Assembly (NCBI RefSeq): GCF_900182905.1
Contig: NZ_FXUF01000006.1
Span: forward strand, 62,001 to 126,000
DNA from: Anoxynatronum buryatiense
GTDB taxonomy: Bacteria > Bacillota > Clostridia > Peptostreptococcales > Tindalliaceae
Reading direction: 5' to 3'
DNA length: 64,000 bases
Shown: positions 46,101-53,936 of the stretch, piece by piece
Numbering within the stretch: position 1 is the first letter of the stretch
Layout of the letters: each line of letters starts with the position of its first letter
Notes under the pieces: generated by a model
Seen by the model: only the letters and a program-made list of their open reading frames with translations
Databases searched by the model: none
Told to the model about the DNA's origin: nothing
Translations under genes and position numbers: made by a program

Positions 46101-46652
46101 GTGGGAAGCCGCGAAATCCCCGCCGGCACCACCCCCTATGTCATCGATTTCTCCGGCGCCCAGTACAGCCGGCAGAACGACTTTGTCGTGGCCTTCCCCG
46201 TCAGTGCCCTCGGCACCATGAACCGACCGGTGCGCATCACCGACGGCAGCGCTTCCCTCACCATCACTCCCAGTCATCTTCTGACCCGGGAAGTGAGCGG
46301 CCTCAGCAGCGACCAGCAAAAAGACGCGGTGGTGCAGGTGCAGCTGAAGCGGCTGGAAGGGCAGGAAGCCACCGCCATGACCTCTGCCGTCACCCGCACC
46401 CAGCGAAGAGCTTCGGGGGCCTACGGCGTGGGCTTCAACCTGCGGGCCGGGCGCAATGAACAAAACCTGCCCCGCCTGCTGGGCAACGCCAGCCTGACCA
46501 TCGCTCTCAACACCGGAGTCTACCAGGGCAGCAGCACCACCAACACCGCCCTTATGGTCTACGACCCCGCCAGCCACAAGTTCAACAGCGTGGGCAGCAC
46601 CACCGCCACCTTCCGGGAATCCGGCATTTACCAGCTCATCAGCAACCGGTAG
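40167..46652 (+). CDS. Large secreted IPT/TIG-repeat protein with fibronectin type III domain
   Basis: 2161 aa with a twin-basic N-terminus and signal segment (AIAWMLLVAFFVTFLPLEPG) ending near ASAQ. About ten IPT/TIG-like Ig domains are recognisable from starts such as ISVIPNLVSLEGGVPVRITG, IDSISPVSGSAAGRYVVEIF, ITSVNPDRADRRGGTLVEIL and DTITPAEGPVTGGTRITLTG, near residues 155, 385, 705, 795, 1043, 1180, 1298, 1510, 1625 and 1725. A fibronectin III domain spans about 1848-1930 (DKPLVLEAIPG to RYDFRVRALNRYG), then a coiled stretch and a C-terminal beta domain. GGAGG precedes the ATG. No sorting signal or SLH domain is present, so it may be held by the SLH partner encoded 42 nt downstream. Confidence 0.88.
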   Translation: MHTPATFHRKHSSPPHKQYRHTPRRAIAWMLLVAFFVTFLPLEPGSGAGVTSASAQELTQPILTITNNYENFIRVLKRVTVQDGGFSGTGITGHTMGVFDDVAGLYNVPANQLTVFGSLAQATIPDNFSGLRQVQVRFQRPDNTTETLEYNNVSEGIPEITGVVNPLVTGEDVIIVSGRDANVKDLANSSAGYIVRVGGAVARVWTNDDAADPDYPAGLTLTNSQVGLQAAPGNSFPGGLLTITVERSLQRLTTSNSLRNLYNYVDAVRVITPLNLDGMTMFPTLGEVGSRVRFTWNNQMPANGYDVYFVEDLTNLTLLTPANRAGFVSNPAPQANGDWIYTVTVPNVDAGRAYYVVLTPRGNTDSRYVMNQQYRVISIQDSPVIDNFSPASAPSLQPTEVTITGGFFSRLNIDGLDYPVQEMVVPAIPSTGLSELTVEYIPEASASPVINLGGILAPVKSVERSFQVVIDNTLRIYDFTPQSGTGAQRDNTFKVMTETYTITQPREVPVSVEVLTTITLDDVNETQLVIEQIVISDGKFTFIPSTEAPQVEEVIPRIIPIERLGDNDYLHSSLEELMLVIRGDGFLVTRYMSGGQEQVNYPKVRLGQMVIDPNAAPGAPGVYVPESFQVLRGSTLVDGIGNNETGNTLVIRLRAGSEGFEVIERNDRSIAILNPRRGSGEFPDDAFFINFPEKVEFREIGENDFPRIISVIPNLVSLEGGVPVRITGSNFRPGTQVFIEGRLVPGITVSGDAETIDFTAPAGNRAGETQLQVVNPEGGLATYPFTYTTTFTEPRLTRIAPTEGTEGTLVTVQGSNFLRPDPTVRVTDLNNIDVFIMNRLIGTRFFMGAHDINTYNREGNRVALTPYHEGAAPDRTLKDHVFIYSADTGQWRAGEGFESVIFYNETSRKFYRLIRDVQNRYWIEDGLGLRYQIRRNGGNFQAVSGTNTYNITQSTKGVLSFDGKTLRAYTPYFVSQVDGFDTITGNRVTYIDGSTLNIRVPNMGIAPWTGAGLYDVAVVNPDTKEARLTNAFYYYPEPRTIPAIRDIVPEIGPEAGGNLVNLKLDDTLDVETGFVDTGTSKTKVFVGAQQVPAADVVVSPNGQEIRIKVPAFYENIRDKGTDRVTVPLVLVNPDGGTFHVDFNKPITVQRTRRTAGGTEDYSVDLFGYTYVVPTSNPRIDSISPVSGSAAGRYVVEIFGFDFRDFRNIRDEDGNITETLNADPDNKGTSLYNDQYQVLLDELYPQIYFGNQEAEIVVFSPTYLQVVVGPNAGAVPVYVVNNDSGISNTLSFTFDSSQPAITSVNPDRADRRGGTLVEILGQGFEESLITLLMDTDGTNGASQRLTNQNKAMVRVGQRTNKNLPREDENSGVIRSGRATVRLAGEVTARYDAGGTGTLEVSIVDRGTTYNHEYRGFQSGETVYIDTTHLTNNSGEAYPYRELIRFEVRENRLFVEGGYAPEVLYRTPRHLVATMPAYYTTGTVRLSVVNPDGGTASRDFVYITPDSRPVITNITREGRDPLVEQREGYGEIRVQKVSLRGGNVISILGTDFREDARINIGDVVNIGPQDITYNLPNRLTFTMPSLPENTVGSLYRGVVTNVDGGSATSDRAEPTPIYIEITKGESDPRLDTITPAEGPVTGGTRITLTGNDFRKTMEGYEQNPLNVFFGEARVEDGSGNLEYVDYRQIKVTAPAGNTFGNVNVRVENPDGELSLPPGQFRYISQPNIATMDPARIFANDGESDVTVTGEMFISGAKVILGGRLIRKGQEPAGETVHGEGVRGVDDNGNNLYFSVVGGVPASTVNVTSENVMVLRFPEVLDLQNDDLIIINPDGGLSDPYSDFDYAIPVPDKPLVLEAIPGAESSVQLVWSQSGPEVLNASDRFEVYGKKSSDAQFTYLGDTQEADFLVRGLEPDTRYDFRVRALNRYGSAIETAEASTRTFSLRDDPKLGEKIEELDRQQEELETKGKEEIAGSRVVRTVGSREIPAGTTPYVIDFSGAQYSRQNDFVVAFPVSALGTMNRPVRITDGSASLTITPSHLLTREVSGLSSDQQKDAVVQVQLKRLEGQEATAMTSAVTRTQRRASGAYGVGFNLRAGRNEQNLPRLLGNASLTIALNTGVYQGSSTTNTALMVYDPASHKFNSVGSTTATFRESGIYQLISNR

Positions 46653-46694
46653 ATGAATGCCCGTACCACAAATTCAGATTCGAGGAGTTAACCA

Positions 46695-49532
46695 ATGAAA
46701 AGACACGTGAGCGCCTTTATCCTCATCATGACCCTGCTCATCACCTCCCTGAGCCCAGTGGCGGCCAACACCCCCTTCACCTCGGCCCCCCAGTACCGGG
46801 GCATGGCCGGTGCCGCCCAAATGGCGCAGGAACTGCAGTTCAATGACATCAACAATCACTGGGGCGCCCCTGCCATTTTGGAAATTGCCGGCCTGGGGCT
46901 CCTGCGGGGCACCGGCAACAACCGGTTTTCCCCCGACCAGTCCCTTTCCTATGGGGATGCCCTCACCATTCTGCTGAAAGCCCGGGGACTTGACGAGGCA
47001 CTCCGTGAACAGCGGGCTGCCCAGGCCCCGGTGAATGTGGCGGGAGTGAACCTCTCCAACGATGCCGATGCCGCCCGTCAGGCAGTGGTCACCCTGGCCC
47101 AGCAGCAGGGAATTCTCACCGCTGCCGAAGCCGACACCATCAACCAGCTCACCCCGGCGGAAGCCGATGCCCTGGAACGAAGTGTCAATGACCAGGTGCA
47201 GCCCTATGTGATGAGTGAACTCACATCTCCCGAACTCACCGAGCTGGAAAACGCCCTGCGGCAGCAGCTCACCACCCGAACCGCCTGGGGCCGCCCTGCC
47301 AGCCGTCAGCAAGTGAGTGTGTGGCTGGCCCGCACCATCAATCTGGAACCGGTGGCCCCGGGAATGACACCGGAGCTGAACCGGTTCACCGATGCCAGTG
47401 CTATCGACCAGGCCAACCGCCCCTTTATTGAGGCGGTGCTTCAGGCAGGCTATCTCAGCGGCACCAGTCCCACCACCTTTGCCCCCGATGCCTCCATGAC
47501 CCGGGCCCAAATGGCCGCTGTCATGCACAAGGCCATTCCTGCATGGATTGATTTTCAGGGCATCACCCGCCAAACCGGCCATGTGGAAGAAATCACCCCC
47601 ATCACCACCGGCACCGGGGCCGGCGATGTCACCCGGCAGATCAGCGTGAAAAATCACAACGGCACCGCCGCACTGATTCACGCCACTCCCCAGGCAGACC
47701 TGCTGGTACTGCGCAACACCACCTATACCCTGTCCAGTCAGGTATATGTGGGCGATGATGTCCGCTGGTACCATAACCCCGACGGCACCGCCCGTCTCAT
47801 GGTGCTGGCCTCCGGCACCAGCCAGGCAGAAGCCGCCACCCCCCTCACCGGGTTTTTGGAAAACATTGACCCGGGAACCAATATGTTGAAAATAAGGGAC
47901 TTCAACGGGCTGGAGCATCAGCTCACCGCCCGGTCAGGCCTGCCGGTGACCATCAATGGCCAGCCGTCTTCTCTGCAGGGCCTGCCCTACGGCATCGAAA
48001 TCACCGCCGCCCGTGCCCGCAGCAGCGTCACCGGAGCCACTGAGATCACCCGCATCGACGCTTTTCTGGAGGAAGATCCCGCCCTTCACGGCTACATTCC
48101 CCCTGAAAGCCGCTTCAAGGTGGGGGATGTGCTCAGCTACGACGGCAATTCCGTTGAAATTACCGCTATGCCCAGTGGCAACCGGGAAACCTACCAGATC
48201 ACCTCCCTCACCCGTATCGAACGGGAAGGCCGCATGGCCCAACCCTTTGAAATTAAGAACGGCGACCGAGTGATCCTCCTCTTTGATGATATTTACAGCC
48301 CTGAAATTGCCACCCTCCGGGTGGAAGACGCCGAGCGCCATATCACTGACCTGATTCGGGGCACCATCGATTCTGTTGATCTCCGGGCCGGTGAGGTGAT
48401 TCTCAAAGACATCACCCGCATGGAAAACAACCGCTGGGTACCCCACGGCGACCAGCTGGTGCGGTACAAAGCCGAAAACAACCAGCTTTACAGCGGTGCC
48501 CAGGCCCTCACCCTGCAGCAGCTTTCCCGCATGACCGGCAGCCAGGTGTACGCCGCCGCCGAGCAGAGCTACGGTGTGCCCCGCATCGCCAAGCTGCAAT
48601 TGCAGAATGGCAGCACTCAGATTTACGACACCCGCATCGACCGGCTGGAATTTGCCACCGAACAGCTCCAGGCAGATTACAACAGCTTTGCCTTCCATGC
48701 CGGCACCATCGTGGTGCATAACAACCGGCTGGTGGACCGCCTGAACCTGGCAGAACAGCAGAGCATTTACATGCTGGCCTCCCTTTCCGGCAGCGGCCGG
48801 GAAGCCGGCCTCATCACCATTCTTGATCAGGATACCCTGGAGCCCCGCCCCGGAGGCACCCGCCTCATGCTGTACCTGGCACGCCTTCAGGACATCTACG
48901 ACTATCAGGTGGATATGGGTCGCCTGGGCTACCAACTGGATTACCTCCAGCTGGCCAACTACCGCTGGCAGCCCCTGCGCACCGCCCGACGTGCCTCTTT
49001 TAGCGAAGACACGCTGATCTACGACAGCGATCTGCAGCTGGCCATTGATCCTCAGGTGTTCCTCAGCACCCGGTTCATTGATCCCCAGGATATTGAAGAT
49101 GCAGAGCTGCGTAAGCGCATTGAGAACCGGTTCTACTACGATAAGACCGCCTACTTCCTGGTGAGGGAAACCACTTTTGGCAGCGAAACCCTTCAGGAAG
49201 TGCTGGCCATCAATCTGGCCCCCTACAGCGTGTACGAAGACGGCAACATACAGACAGAACACAGCGCCATGGGCACCATCTCCGGCATCGACACTGCCGC
49301 CGGCACCTTCACCATGACCGGCCTGCGCACCTGGAACGCTCTCAACGGCCGCTGGGAAAGCACTGCCGGAACCGAAACCCTGGCCGCCAACAAGGCCGTG
49401 ATCCTGCTCAACGACCAGCCCCTCACTTCAGAGGAAATCTGGCGCATCCGCAGCGGCGCCCGGGCCTTCGTCATCAAAAACAAAACCAGCTCCACCGCCG
49501 ACACCGCTTATGTGGTGGTTATAGAGCAGTAA
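46695..49532 (+). CDS. SLH-domain surface protein
   Basis: 945 aa with a clear signal peptide (KRHVSAFILIMTLLITSLSP, then VAAN). SLH modules lie at about residues 49-102 (FNDINNHWGAPAILEIAGLG, then RFSPDQSLSYGDALTILLKA) and 210-275 (FIEAVLQAGYLSGTSPTTFA, then MTRAQMAAVMHKA), with a weaker segment between. SLH modules bind pyruvylated wall polysaccharide. The remaining about 650 residues are beta-rich repeats of a type seen in SLH proteins (for example INGQPSSLQGLPYGIEIT and segments with GDRVILLFDD). AGGAG lies before the ATG; it is probably co-transcribed with the TIG protein gene. Confidence 0.88.
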   Translation: MKRHVSAFILIMTLLITSLSPVAANTPFTSAPQYRGMAGAAQMAQELQFNDINNHWGAPAILEIAGLGLLRGTGNNRFSPDQSLSYGDALTILLKARGLDEALREQRAAQAPVNVAGVNLSNDADAARQAVVTLAQQQGILTAAEADTINQLTPAEADALERSVNDQVQPYVMSELTSPELTELENALRQQLTTRTAWGRPASRQQVSVWLARTINLEPVAPGMTPELNRFTDASAIDQANRPFIEAVLQAGYLSGTSPTTFAPDASMTRAQMAAVMHKAIPAWIDFQGITRQTGHVEEITPITTGTGAGDVTRQISVKNHNGTAALIHATPQADLLVLRNTTYTLSSQVYVGDDVRWYHNPDGTARLMVLASGTSQAEAATPLTGFLENIDPGTNMLKIRDFNGLEHQLTARSGLPVTINGQPSSLQGLPYGIEITAARARSSVTGATEITRIDAFLEEDPALHGYIPPESRFKVGDVLSYDGNSVEITAMPSGNRETYQITSLTRIEREGRMAQPFEIKNGDRVILLFDDIYSPEIATLRVEDAERHITDLIRGTIDSVDLRAGEVILKDITRMENNRWVPHGDQLVRYKAENNQLYSGAQALTLQQLSRMTGSQVYAAAEQSYGVPRIAKLQLQNGSTQIYDTRIDRLEFATEQLQADYNSFAFHAGTIVVHNNRLVDRLNLAEQQSIYMLASLSGSGREAGLITILDQDTLEPRPGGTRLMLYLARLQDIYDYQVDMGRLGYQLDYLQLANYRWQPLRTARRASFSEDTLIYDSDLQLAIDPQVFLSTRFIDPQDIEDAELRKRIENRFYYDKTAYFLVRETTFGSETLQEVLAINLAPYSVYEDGNIQTEHSAMGTISGIDTAAGTFTMTGLRTWNALNGRWESTAGTETLAANKAVILLNDQPLTSEEIWRIRSGARAFVIKNKTSSTADTAYVVVIEQ

Positions 49533-49545
49533 ACACGATTTTTCG

Positions 49546-49554
49546 TGGTATAAT
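49546..49554 (+). promoter_or_regulatory. Extended -10 promoter for the MNT/HEPN pair
   Basis: TGGTATAAT, an extended -10, lies 96 nt upstream of the MNT gene. Confidence 0.4.
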
Positions 49555-49590
49555 AGTGATATAAAGAATCAGTAGTAAGTAGTAAATAGC

Positions 49591-49618
49591 AAGAAGTAAG
49601 AAGTAAGAAGTAAGAAGA
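49591..49618 (+). repeat. Heptamer tandem repeat in the leader of the MNT gene
   Basis: Three perfect AAGAAGT units and a fourth AAGAAGA, preceded by looser AGTAAGT-like repeats from 49571. Confidence 0.8.
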
Positions 49619-49649
49619 GAAATGACCAGGTGCAGGAGGTGAACGGCCA

Positions 49650-49964
49650 ATGATCATGACAGCAGAGATTGAGGCTATTGCCAGAAAAATCAGCAGACGA
49701 TTTAAACCGGCAGCCATGTACCTGTTTGGGTCCTACGCCAAAGGCACCATTAGCCGCAACAGTGACATTGACCTGTGCCTGGTGATTGATGTGGACGATA
49801 AACGGGCATTGAAGCGTCGCATTCACATGGAGATTCAGCAGGAAGTTGATCTGGATATTGTGATTTATACACCCCAGCAATGGGAGAAGTATAAAAATGA
49901 TCCCGCGCGATTCGCCAACATTATTTATCGGGAAGGGGTGAATCTGAGTGGTCGATTCCACTAA
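49650..49964 (+). CDS. MNT-domain minimal nucleotidyltransferase (HEPN/MNT pair)
   Basis: 104 aa. MYLFGSYAKGTISRNSDIDLCLVI holds the GSxxxG and DxD motifs of the polymerase-beta superfamily, and LDIVIYT carries the third acidic residue, so catalysis looks intact. In characterised HEPN/MNT toxin-antitoxin modules the MNT protein AMPylates or otherwise neutralises the HEPN RNase. GGAGG precedes the start (ATG 49650, or ATG 49656). The HEPN gene follows with a 17-nt overlap. Confidence 0.88.
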   Translation: MIMTAEIEAIARKISRRFKPAAMYLFGSYAKGTISRNSDIDLCLVIDVDDKRALKRRIHMEIQQEVDLDIVIYTPQQWEKYKNDPARFANIIYREGVNLSGRFH

Positions 49965-50337
49965 TTATCAGGATTGGCTGATAAAAGGAGATAAAGATCT
50001 CAAAGGTGCTGAAATATTACTGGAGTATGAAGGGGATTATGGCATTATTTGCTTCCACTGCCAGCAGGCCATTGAGAAGTATTTGAAAGGCTACCTGATC
50101 TATGCCAGTGGTTTTCTGCATCAGGGACACAGTCTCATTAAGCTGTGTAAGAAAGCAGCGGCGATTGATGCTGAGTTTGCTCAATACCTGAAAGACTGTG
50201 CCTATGTGAACGACTTTTATATTGAAACCAGGTACCCATCCGACGATCCCATGGAAGTTCAGCAAAGTGAAGTGCAGGAAAGTATTCGGATTGCACTGGA
50301 AATGAAGGCTTTCATACATGAAAAAGTAAACCGTTGA
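49948..50337 (+). CDS. HEPN-domain protein (partner of MNT)
   Basis: 129 aa from GTG 49948. DWLIKGDKDLKGAEILLEY, ICFHCQQAIEKYLKGYLIY and the histidine in GHSLIKLCKKA are the four-helix HEPN signature; FYIETRYPSDDP near the end is the form usual in the nucleotidyltransferase-linked subfamily, without the full R-x4-6-H RNase motif. It could be a toxin or only a substrate-binding partner. The pair is typical of mobile or stress-linked loci and stands isolated among surface genes. Confidence 0.87.
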   Translation: MVDSTNYQDWLIKGDKDLKGAEILLEYEGDYGIICFHCQQAIEKYLKGYLIYASGFLHQGHSLIKLCKKAAAIDAEFAQYLKDCAYVNDFYIETRYPSDDPMEVQQSEVQESIRIALEMKAFIHEKVNR

Positions 50338-50380
50338 AGCGAATGAACGAGAAAAAAATAAGCGATCCCCTTTAATGAGC

Positions 50381-50433
50381 GCCTCCTTTTGCCGATAGAC
50401 TTCTTAGACATCTGATCAAAAGGAGGCTTTTTC
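50381..50433 (+). promoter_or_regulatory. Hairpin that sequesters the ribosome binding site of an SLH gene
   Basis: GCCTCCTTTTG (50381-50391) and CAAAAGGAGGC (50417-50427) form a perfect 11-bp stem with a 25-nt loop. The 3' arm contains AAAGGAGG, the SD sequence of the gene starting at 50434, and is followed by TTTTT, so it may act as a terminator of the HEPN transcript, as a translational switch, or both. Confidence 0.65.
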
Positions 50434-52008
50434 ATGCACTCATTACATAAGTCTTTAAAGAAGTGCACCATTCAAAGGAGTTTCATCACATACGTTTTCA
50501 TGATCGCTCTCTTGCTTTCCGCTTTTCCCCTCACTGCCTTTGGCACCACCTTCTCCAATCTTGAAATTCCCGGCTACGAAGGCGGCATTCAAGACCCCCG
50601 TATTTACCGGGAAATGGTTTTTATCACCGGCGAGCCGGTGCTCCTTGAGGGCGACATCGCCATCTCCGACAGGGCCGGCCGTGTTACCTATAACTACCGA
50701 AACATGACCAACCGGGAAGGCACCGTCACCATGACCCGCAACGTCACCCTTGAGCGGGACGTCACCGAAAACGGCAACGACCAGAAGACAGAAACTTTCC
50801 GTCTCACCCGGTTTCGGGAAACCATCACCGCCGAAGGTGCCACTTACCAGTCCGATGAGCGGAGCAACCAGTGGAGCCAGTCCACCGTCTTCCACGCAAA
50901 GCCCGCCGCCACCTATTTTGCCGGCAACTGGGACGGCCGCAAATATTACACCATCAACGGTAACGAAGGCCGGGTGATTGTGGAAACCCGGGGCAGCCGG
51001 GTGGGCTATGATCAACACTGGAGCACCATCGACACCCAGACCCTGGTACACTACATCGACTACGAAACCGGCACCGGAAACGACCAGGTGCGCTGGCAGG
51101 GAACCGCCCAGGTGCAGGTCTCCCATAACCGTACCATCAGCCCTCACTTCGAGCTGAACATCCCCACCCAAATCAGCTTTCGGGGAGCCTACCGCCTCAC
51201 CGAGCAGGAAGAAAACGTGCTGAAATATGCCTACGACCTGCCCCGCTTCAACGGCAACGGCGGCGCCACCAACCAGCGAAATCTGGGCACCGGCAGTTTC
51301 ACCCTTGATACCAACCCCACCAACCAGATGCAGCACATTCCTGAAATGCGGGACATCAACGGCCATTACGCCGAAGAAGCCATTCGTTTTCTGGCCAGTA
51401 CCGGGGCATTCCCCACCAGCACCACCACCTTTGGCCCCGACCTGCCCATCAGCCGGGCCGAATTTGCCCGGGCCCTCACCGTTTCACTGGGATACGTGAA
51501 CGAAGCCACCGTACCTGAGCGCCGGTCTTCCTTCCAGCGGGCCGACCGCCAGGAGTCCCTGTTCACCGACGTGGGGCAAGACCACCCCTACCGCACCTAC
51601 ATTGAAACCGCCTACACCAAAGGCCTCATGGCCGGCGTGGATGTAGACCTCTACATTCCCCTGGGCACCGAGCCCCGCCCCGAGTCCACCAACGTTCGCT
51701 TCTACCCCGATGCCACCATCACCCGGGCAGAAGCCATGACCATTCTGATCAAGGCCCTGGGCTTCGAGCACCTGGCACCCATTCAGCAGTACGGCACCGG
51801 TTACCTGGACGATACCGCCATTCCCCTGTGGGCCCGCAACGCCGCCTACCTCTCCCGGGAGCTGGGCCTGGTGCGCGATGTTTCCGGCTACTTCCAGCCC
51901 CAGCGGGAAATGACCAAGGCCGATACCGCCATTCTTCTCGACGACTTCATCGACTACCTGCGCACCCAGCTGCGCTACGACTATCGGGAACGTGTGCTGA
52001 ATTATTAA
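50434..52008 (+). CDS. SLH-domain surface protein
   Basis: 524 aa. Signal segment (SFITYVFMIALLLSAFPLTAFG). Residues about 40-300 form a beta-rich domain with many R/T/Y residues and no family I recognise (ITGEPVLLEGDIAISDRAGR, YNYRNMTNREGTVTMTRNV). Three SLH modules end the protein: about 305-355 (MRDINGHYAEEAIRFLASTG), 375-445 (FTDVGQDHPYRTYIETAYTK) and 455-510 (YLDDTAIPLWARNAAYLSRE). The start is fixed by AAAGGAGG 7 nt upstream, which is buried in a hairpin. A terminator follows. Confidence 0.88.
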   Translation: MHSLHKSLKKCTIQRSFITYVFMIALLLSAFPLTAFGTTFSNLEIPGYEGGIQDPRIYREMVFITGEPVLLEGDIAISDRAGRVTYNYRNMTNREGTVTMTRNVTLERDVTENGNDQKTETFRLTRFRETITAEGATYQSDERSNQWSQSTVFHAKPAATYFAGNWDGRKYYTINGNEGRVIVETRGSRVGYDQHWSTIDTQTLVHYIDYETGTGNDQVRWQGTAQVQVSHNRTISPHFELNIPTQISFRGAYRLTEQEENVLKYAYDLPRFNGNGGATNQRNLGTGSFTLDTNPTNQMQHIPEMRDINGHYAEEAIRFLASTGAFPTSTTTFGPDLPISRAEFARALTVSLGYVNEATVPERRSSFQRADRQESLFTDVGQDHPYRTYIETAYTKGLMAGVDVDLYIPLGTEPRPESTNVRFYPDATITRAEAMTILIKALGFEHLAPIQQYGTGYLDDTAIPLWARNAAYLSRELGLVRDVSGYFQPQREMTKADTAILLDDFIDYLRTQLRYDYRERVLNY

Positions 52009-52011
52009 AAG

Positions 52012-52048
52012 AACCGAGCCGGGGAAGGCATCCCATGGCTCGGTTTTT
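52012..52048 (+). terminator. Terminator after the SLH gene
   Basis: AACCGAGCC / GGCTCGGTT arms with a T5 tail. Confidence 0.85.
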
Positions 52049-52223
52049 AATATACTTGCAATCAATATACTCACGCGTATGATCATAGATCACCATTATT
52101 TCTTCTATAAAAAAGAAAAAATGACAATTAATTGAAACTATTTTCGGCATCTAAACGTATACATTGTATGGTAAGATGGGTAAGTATGAAAAAAGCATTG
52201 AATTTGCGAAGGATGTGACCGCC

Positions 52224-53747
52224 ATGCAGAAACCATTTACGGGATTTTTCCCCCTATCAAAAACACCGGCTCCCCTGCGTCCTGCTGAAACGACCAATCA
52301 AATCACAGGCAGAAGAATGCTGTTACTGACACTGGCAATCACCTTGCTGCTGACAGGAATCTTCCCCCTGGCCGCCTTTGCAAATCCCCTGAACGAAACC
52401 ATTTCCAGGGAAGACCAGGCCCTTATTCGCCAGGTGATTCTGGAAAACTACGTCATCGACATCGACCCTGCCAAGCTGGAAACCATCACCGTGGATTCCC
52501 TGGCCGCCCTGCTGGATGAAAACAGCTACTACCTGCCCGACTGGTACATGCAGGAGCTGATGGAAGAATACAGCGGCGAGTTCGAAGGCATCGGTGCCTA
52601 TATTATGGAAGACGGCGACCGCATCATCATCGCTGAGCCCATGCCCGACAGCCCCGCCGAAAAAGCCGGCCTTCTCCCCGGCGATCAGATTGTGGCCGTC
52701 GACGGCAAAAGCCTGGAGGGCCTCACGGTGGATGACGCCGTCCGCCTCATCAAAGGCCCCGCCGGCACCGAGGTGCGTCTTTACATTCGCCGGGCAGGTC
52801 ATGACAGTCCTGTGGTTTTCAGTATCACCCGACAGCAGATTGTGGTTTCAAGCGTCCGCGACCGGGTGTTTGACGGCATGATCGGCTATCTGGAGGTGCG
52901 CCAGTTCAGCGATCACACCACTGAGTATACCCAAAAAGCCATTGATGATTTCCGCGCTTCCGGCATCACCAAGCTGATCATCGACCTCCGGGGCAACCCC
53001 GGCGGCCTTCTGATGGAAGGCGTGGAATTCAGCCGGCTCTTTATTCCCCGGGGCCCCGTTGTCCATGTGTTCTATCGTGAGGGCAGCATCACCTATTCCT
53101 CCTATTTAGGAGAAGAACCCTTTGAAAACATCGTCGTGCTGGTGGATGAAAACAGTGCCAGTGCCGCTGAAATTTTTGCCGCCGCCTTTAAAGACAGGGG
53201 CAACGGTATTATTGTGGGAGAACCCACCTACGGTAAAGGTTCGGTGCAGCGGCTGTACCCACTGCCCTCAGGTGCCGGCTTCAAGCTAACCGAGGCCATT
53301 TACCTGAGCCCCGACTACGCCACCATTGACGGCATGGGTATTAACCCGGCCATCAACATGCTCCGTTTTCACCCCAATCACGACCCTGAAAAACTCCTTC
53401 CCCTTGAAATCAATCGCAAGCCCCTTTTGGGAGAGCAGGGAGAAGATATCGCCGCCGCCCAGCAGCGGCTGCGCAACATGGGCTATTCCATCACCGACCC
53501 CGCCGGCGCCTTTGGCACCAGCACCCAGGAGGCCGTGAAGGCTTTTCAGGAAGATCAGGGCCTGTTCCCCTACGGCGTGCTTGACTTCTCCACCCAGCGC
53601 CGCCTTCAAAGAACCTACATTTCATGGCTGCTGGCCCCCGAGCAAGACATGCAGCTCACCACCGCCCTTTATTATCTCCGGGGTAACCGGTCATCCCATA
53701 TGGGGGTGGAACCCATCCCCTTTGGCAGCCCGGCGGTGAACCAATAA
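52224..53747 (+). CDS. S41-family C-terminal processing peptidase with PDZ and peptidoglycan-binding domains (CtpA-like)
   Basis: 507 aa. ATG 52224 follows AAGGA; the frame is open to 52164. One N-terminal membrane or signal segment (RMLLLTLAITLLLTGIFPLA). PDZ at about 95-175 (GAYIMEDGDRIIIAEPMPDS then GDQIVAVDGKSLEG). The S41 core carries LRGNPGGLL, Ser311 in DENSASAAE and Lys338 in YGKGSVQ, the catalytic Ser/Lys dyad. The C-terminal module (GEDIAAAQQRLRNMGYSIT to AFQEDQGLFPYG) is a PG_binding_1 domain. It probably trims or degrades exported proteins at the wall; surface proteins encoded nearby are possible substrates, by inference. Confidence 0.92.
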   Translation: MQKPFTGFFPLSKTPAPLRPAETTNQITGRRMLLLTLAITLLLTGIFPLAAFANPLNETISREDQALIRQVILENYVIDIDPAKLETITVDSLAALLDENSYYLPDWYMQELMEEYSGEFEGIGAYIMEDGDRIIIAEPMPDSPAEKAGLLPGDQIVAVDGKSLEGLTVDDAVRLIKGPAGTEVRLYIRRAGHDSPVVFSITRQQIVVSSVRDRVFDGMIGYLEVRQFSDHTTEYTQKAIDDFRASGITKLIIDLRGNPGGLLMEGVEFSRLFIPRGPVVHVFYREGSITYSSYLGEEPFENIVVLVDENSASAAEIFAAAFKDRGNGIIVGEPTYGKGSVQRLYPLPSGAGFKLTEAIYLSPDYATIDGMGINPAINMLRFHPNHDPEKLLPLEINRKPLLGEQGEDIAAAQQRLRNMGYSITDPAGAFGTSTQEAVKAFQEDQGLFPYGVLDFSTQRRLQRTYISWLLAPEQDMQLTTALYYLRGNRSSHMGVEPIPFGSPAVNQ

Positions 53748-53786
53748 CCCACCCGTCAACATCCTTCCGCCTTCCCGGTTTTCAAA

Positions 53787-53812
53787 AAAACTGCGGCAGG
53801 CGGTTTTCTTTT
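53787..53812 (+). terminator. Terminator after ctpA-like gene
   Basis: AAAACTGC / GCGGTTTT hairpin (one G-U pair) followed by CTTTT. Confidence 0.6.
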
Positions 53813-53936
53813 GCCTGGTCATCTGATAAAATAAGCATATTGTAAAAACTTCTGAGACGTATCGACCCCGACATGCTGGCAGCCACCATACCGCCAGCAT
53901 CCTTTATGTAATGGAAGAATTGAAAGGAGATTGTAA

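Noticed and set aside
52050-52223. Small gene or regulatory RNA between the SLH and ctpA-like genes
   Set aside because: AT-rich, only weak promoter-like hexamers, no convincing structure or frame.
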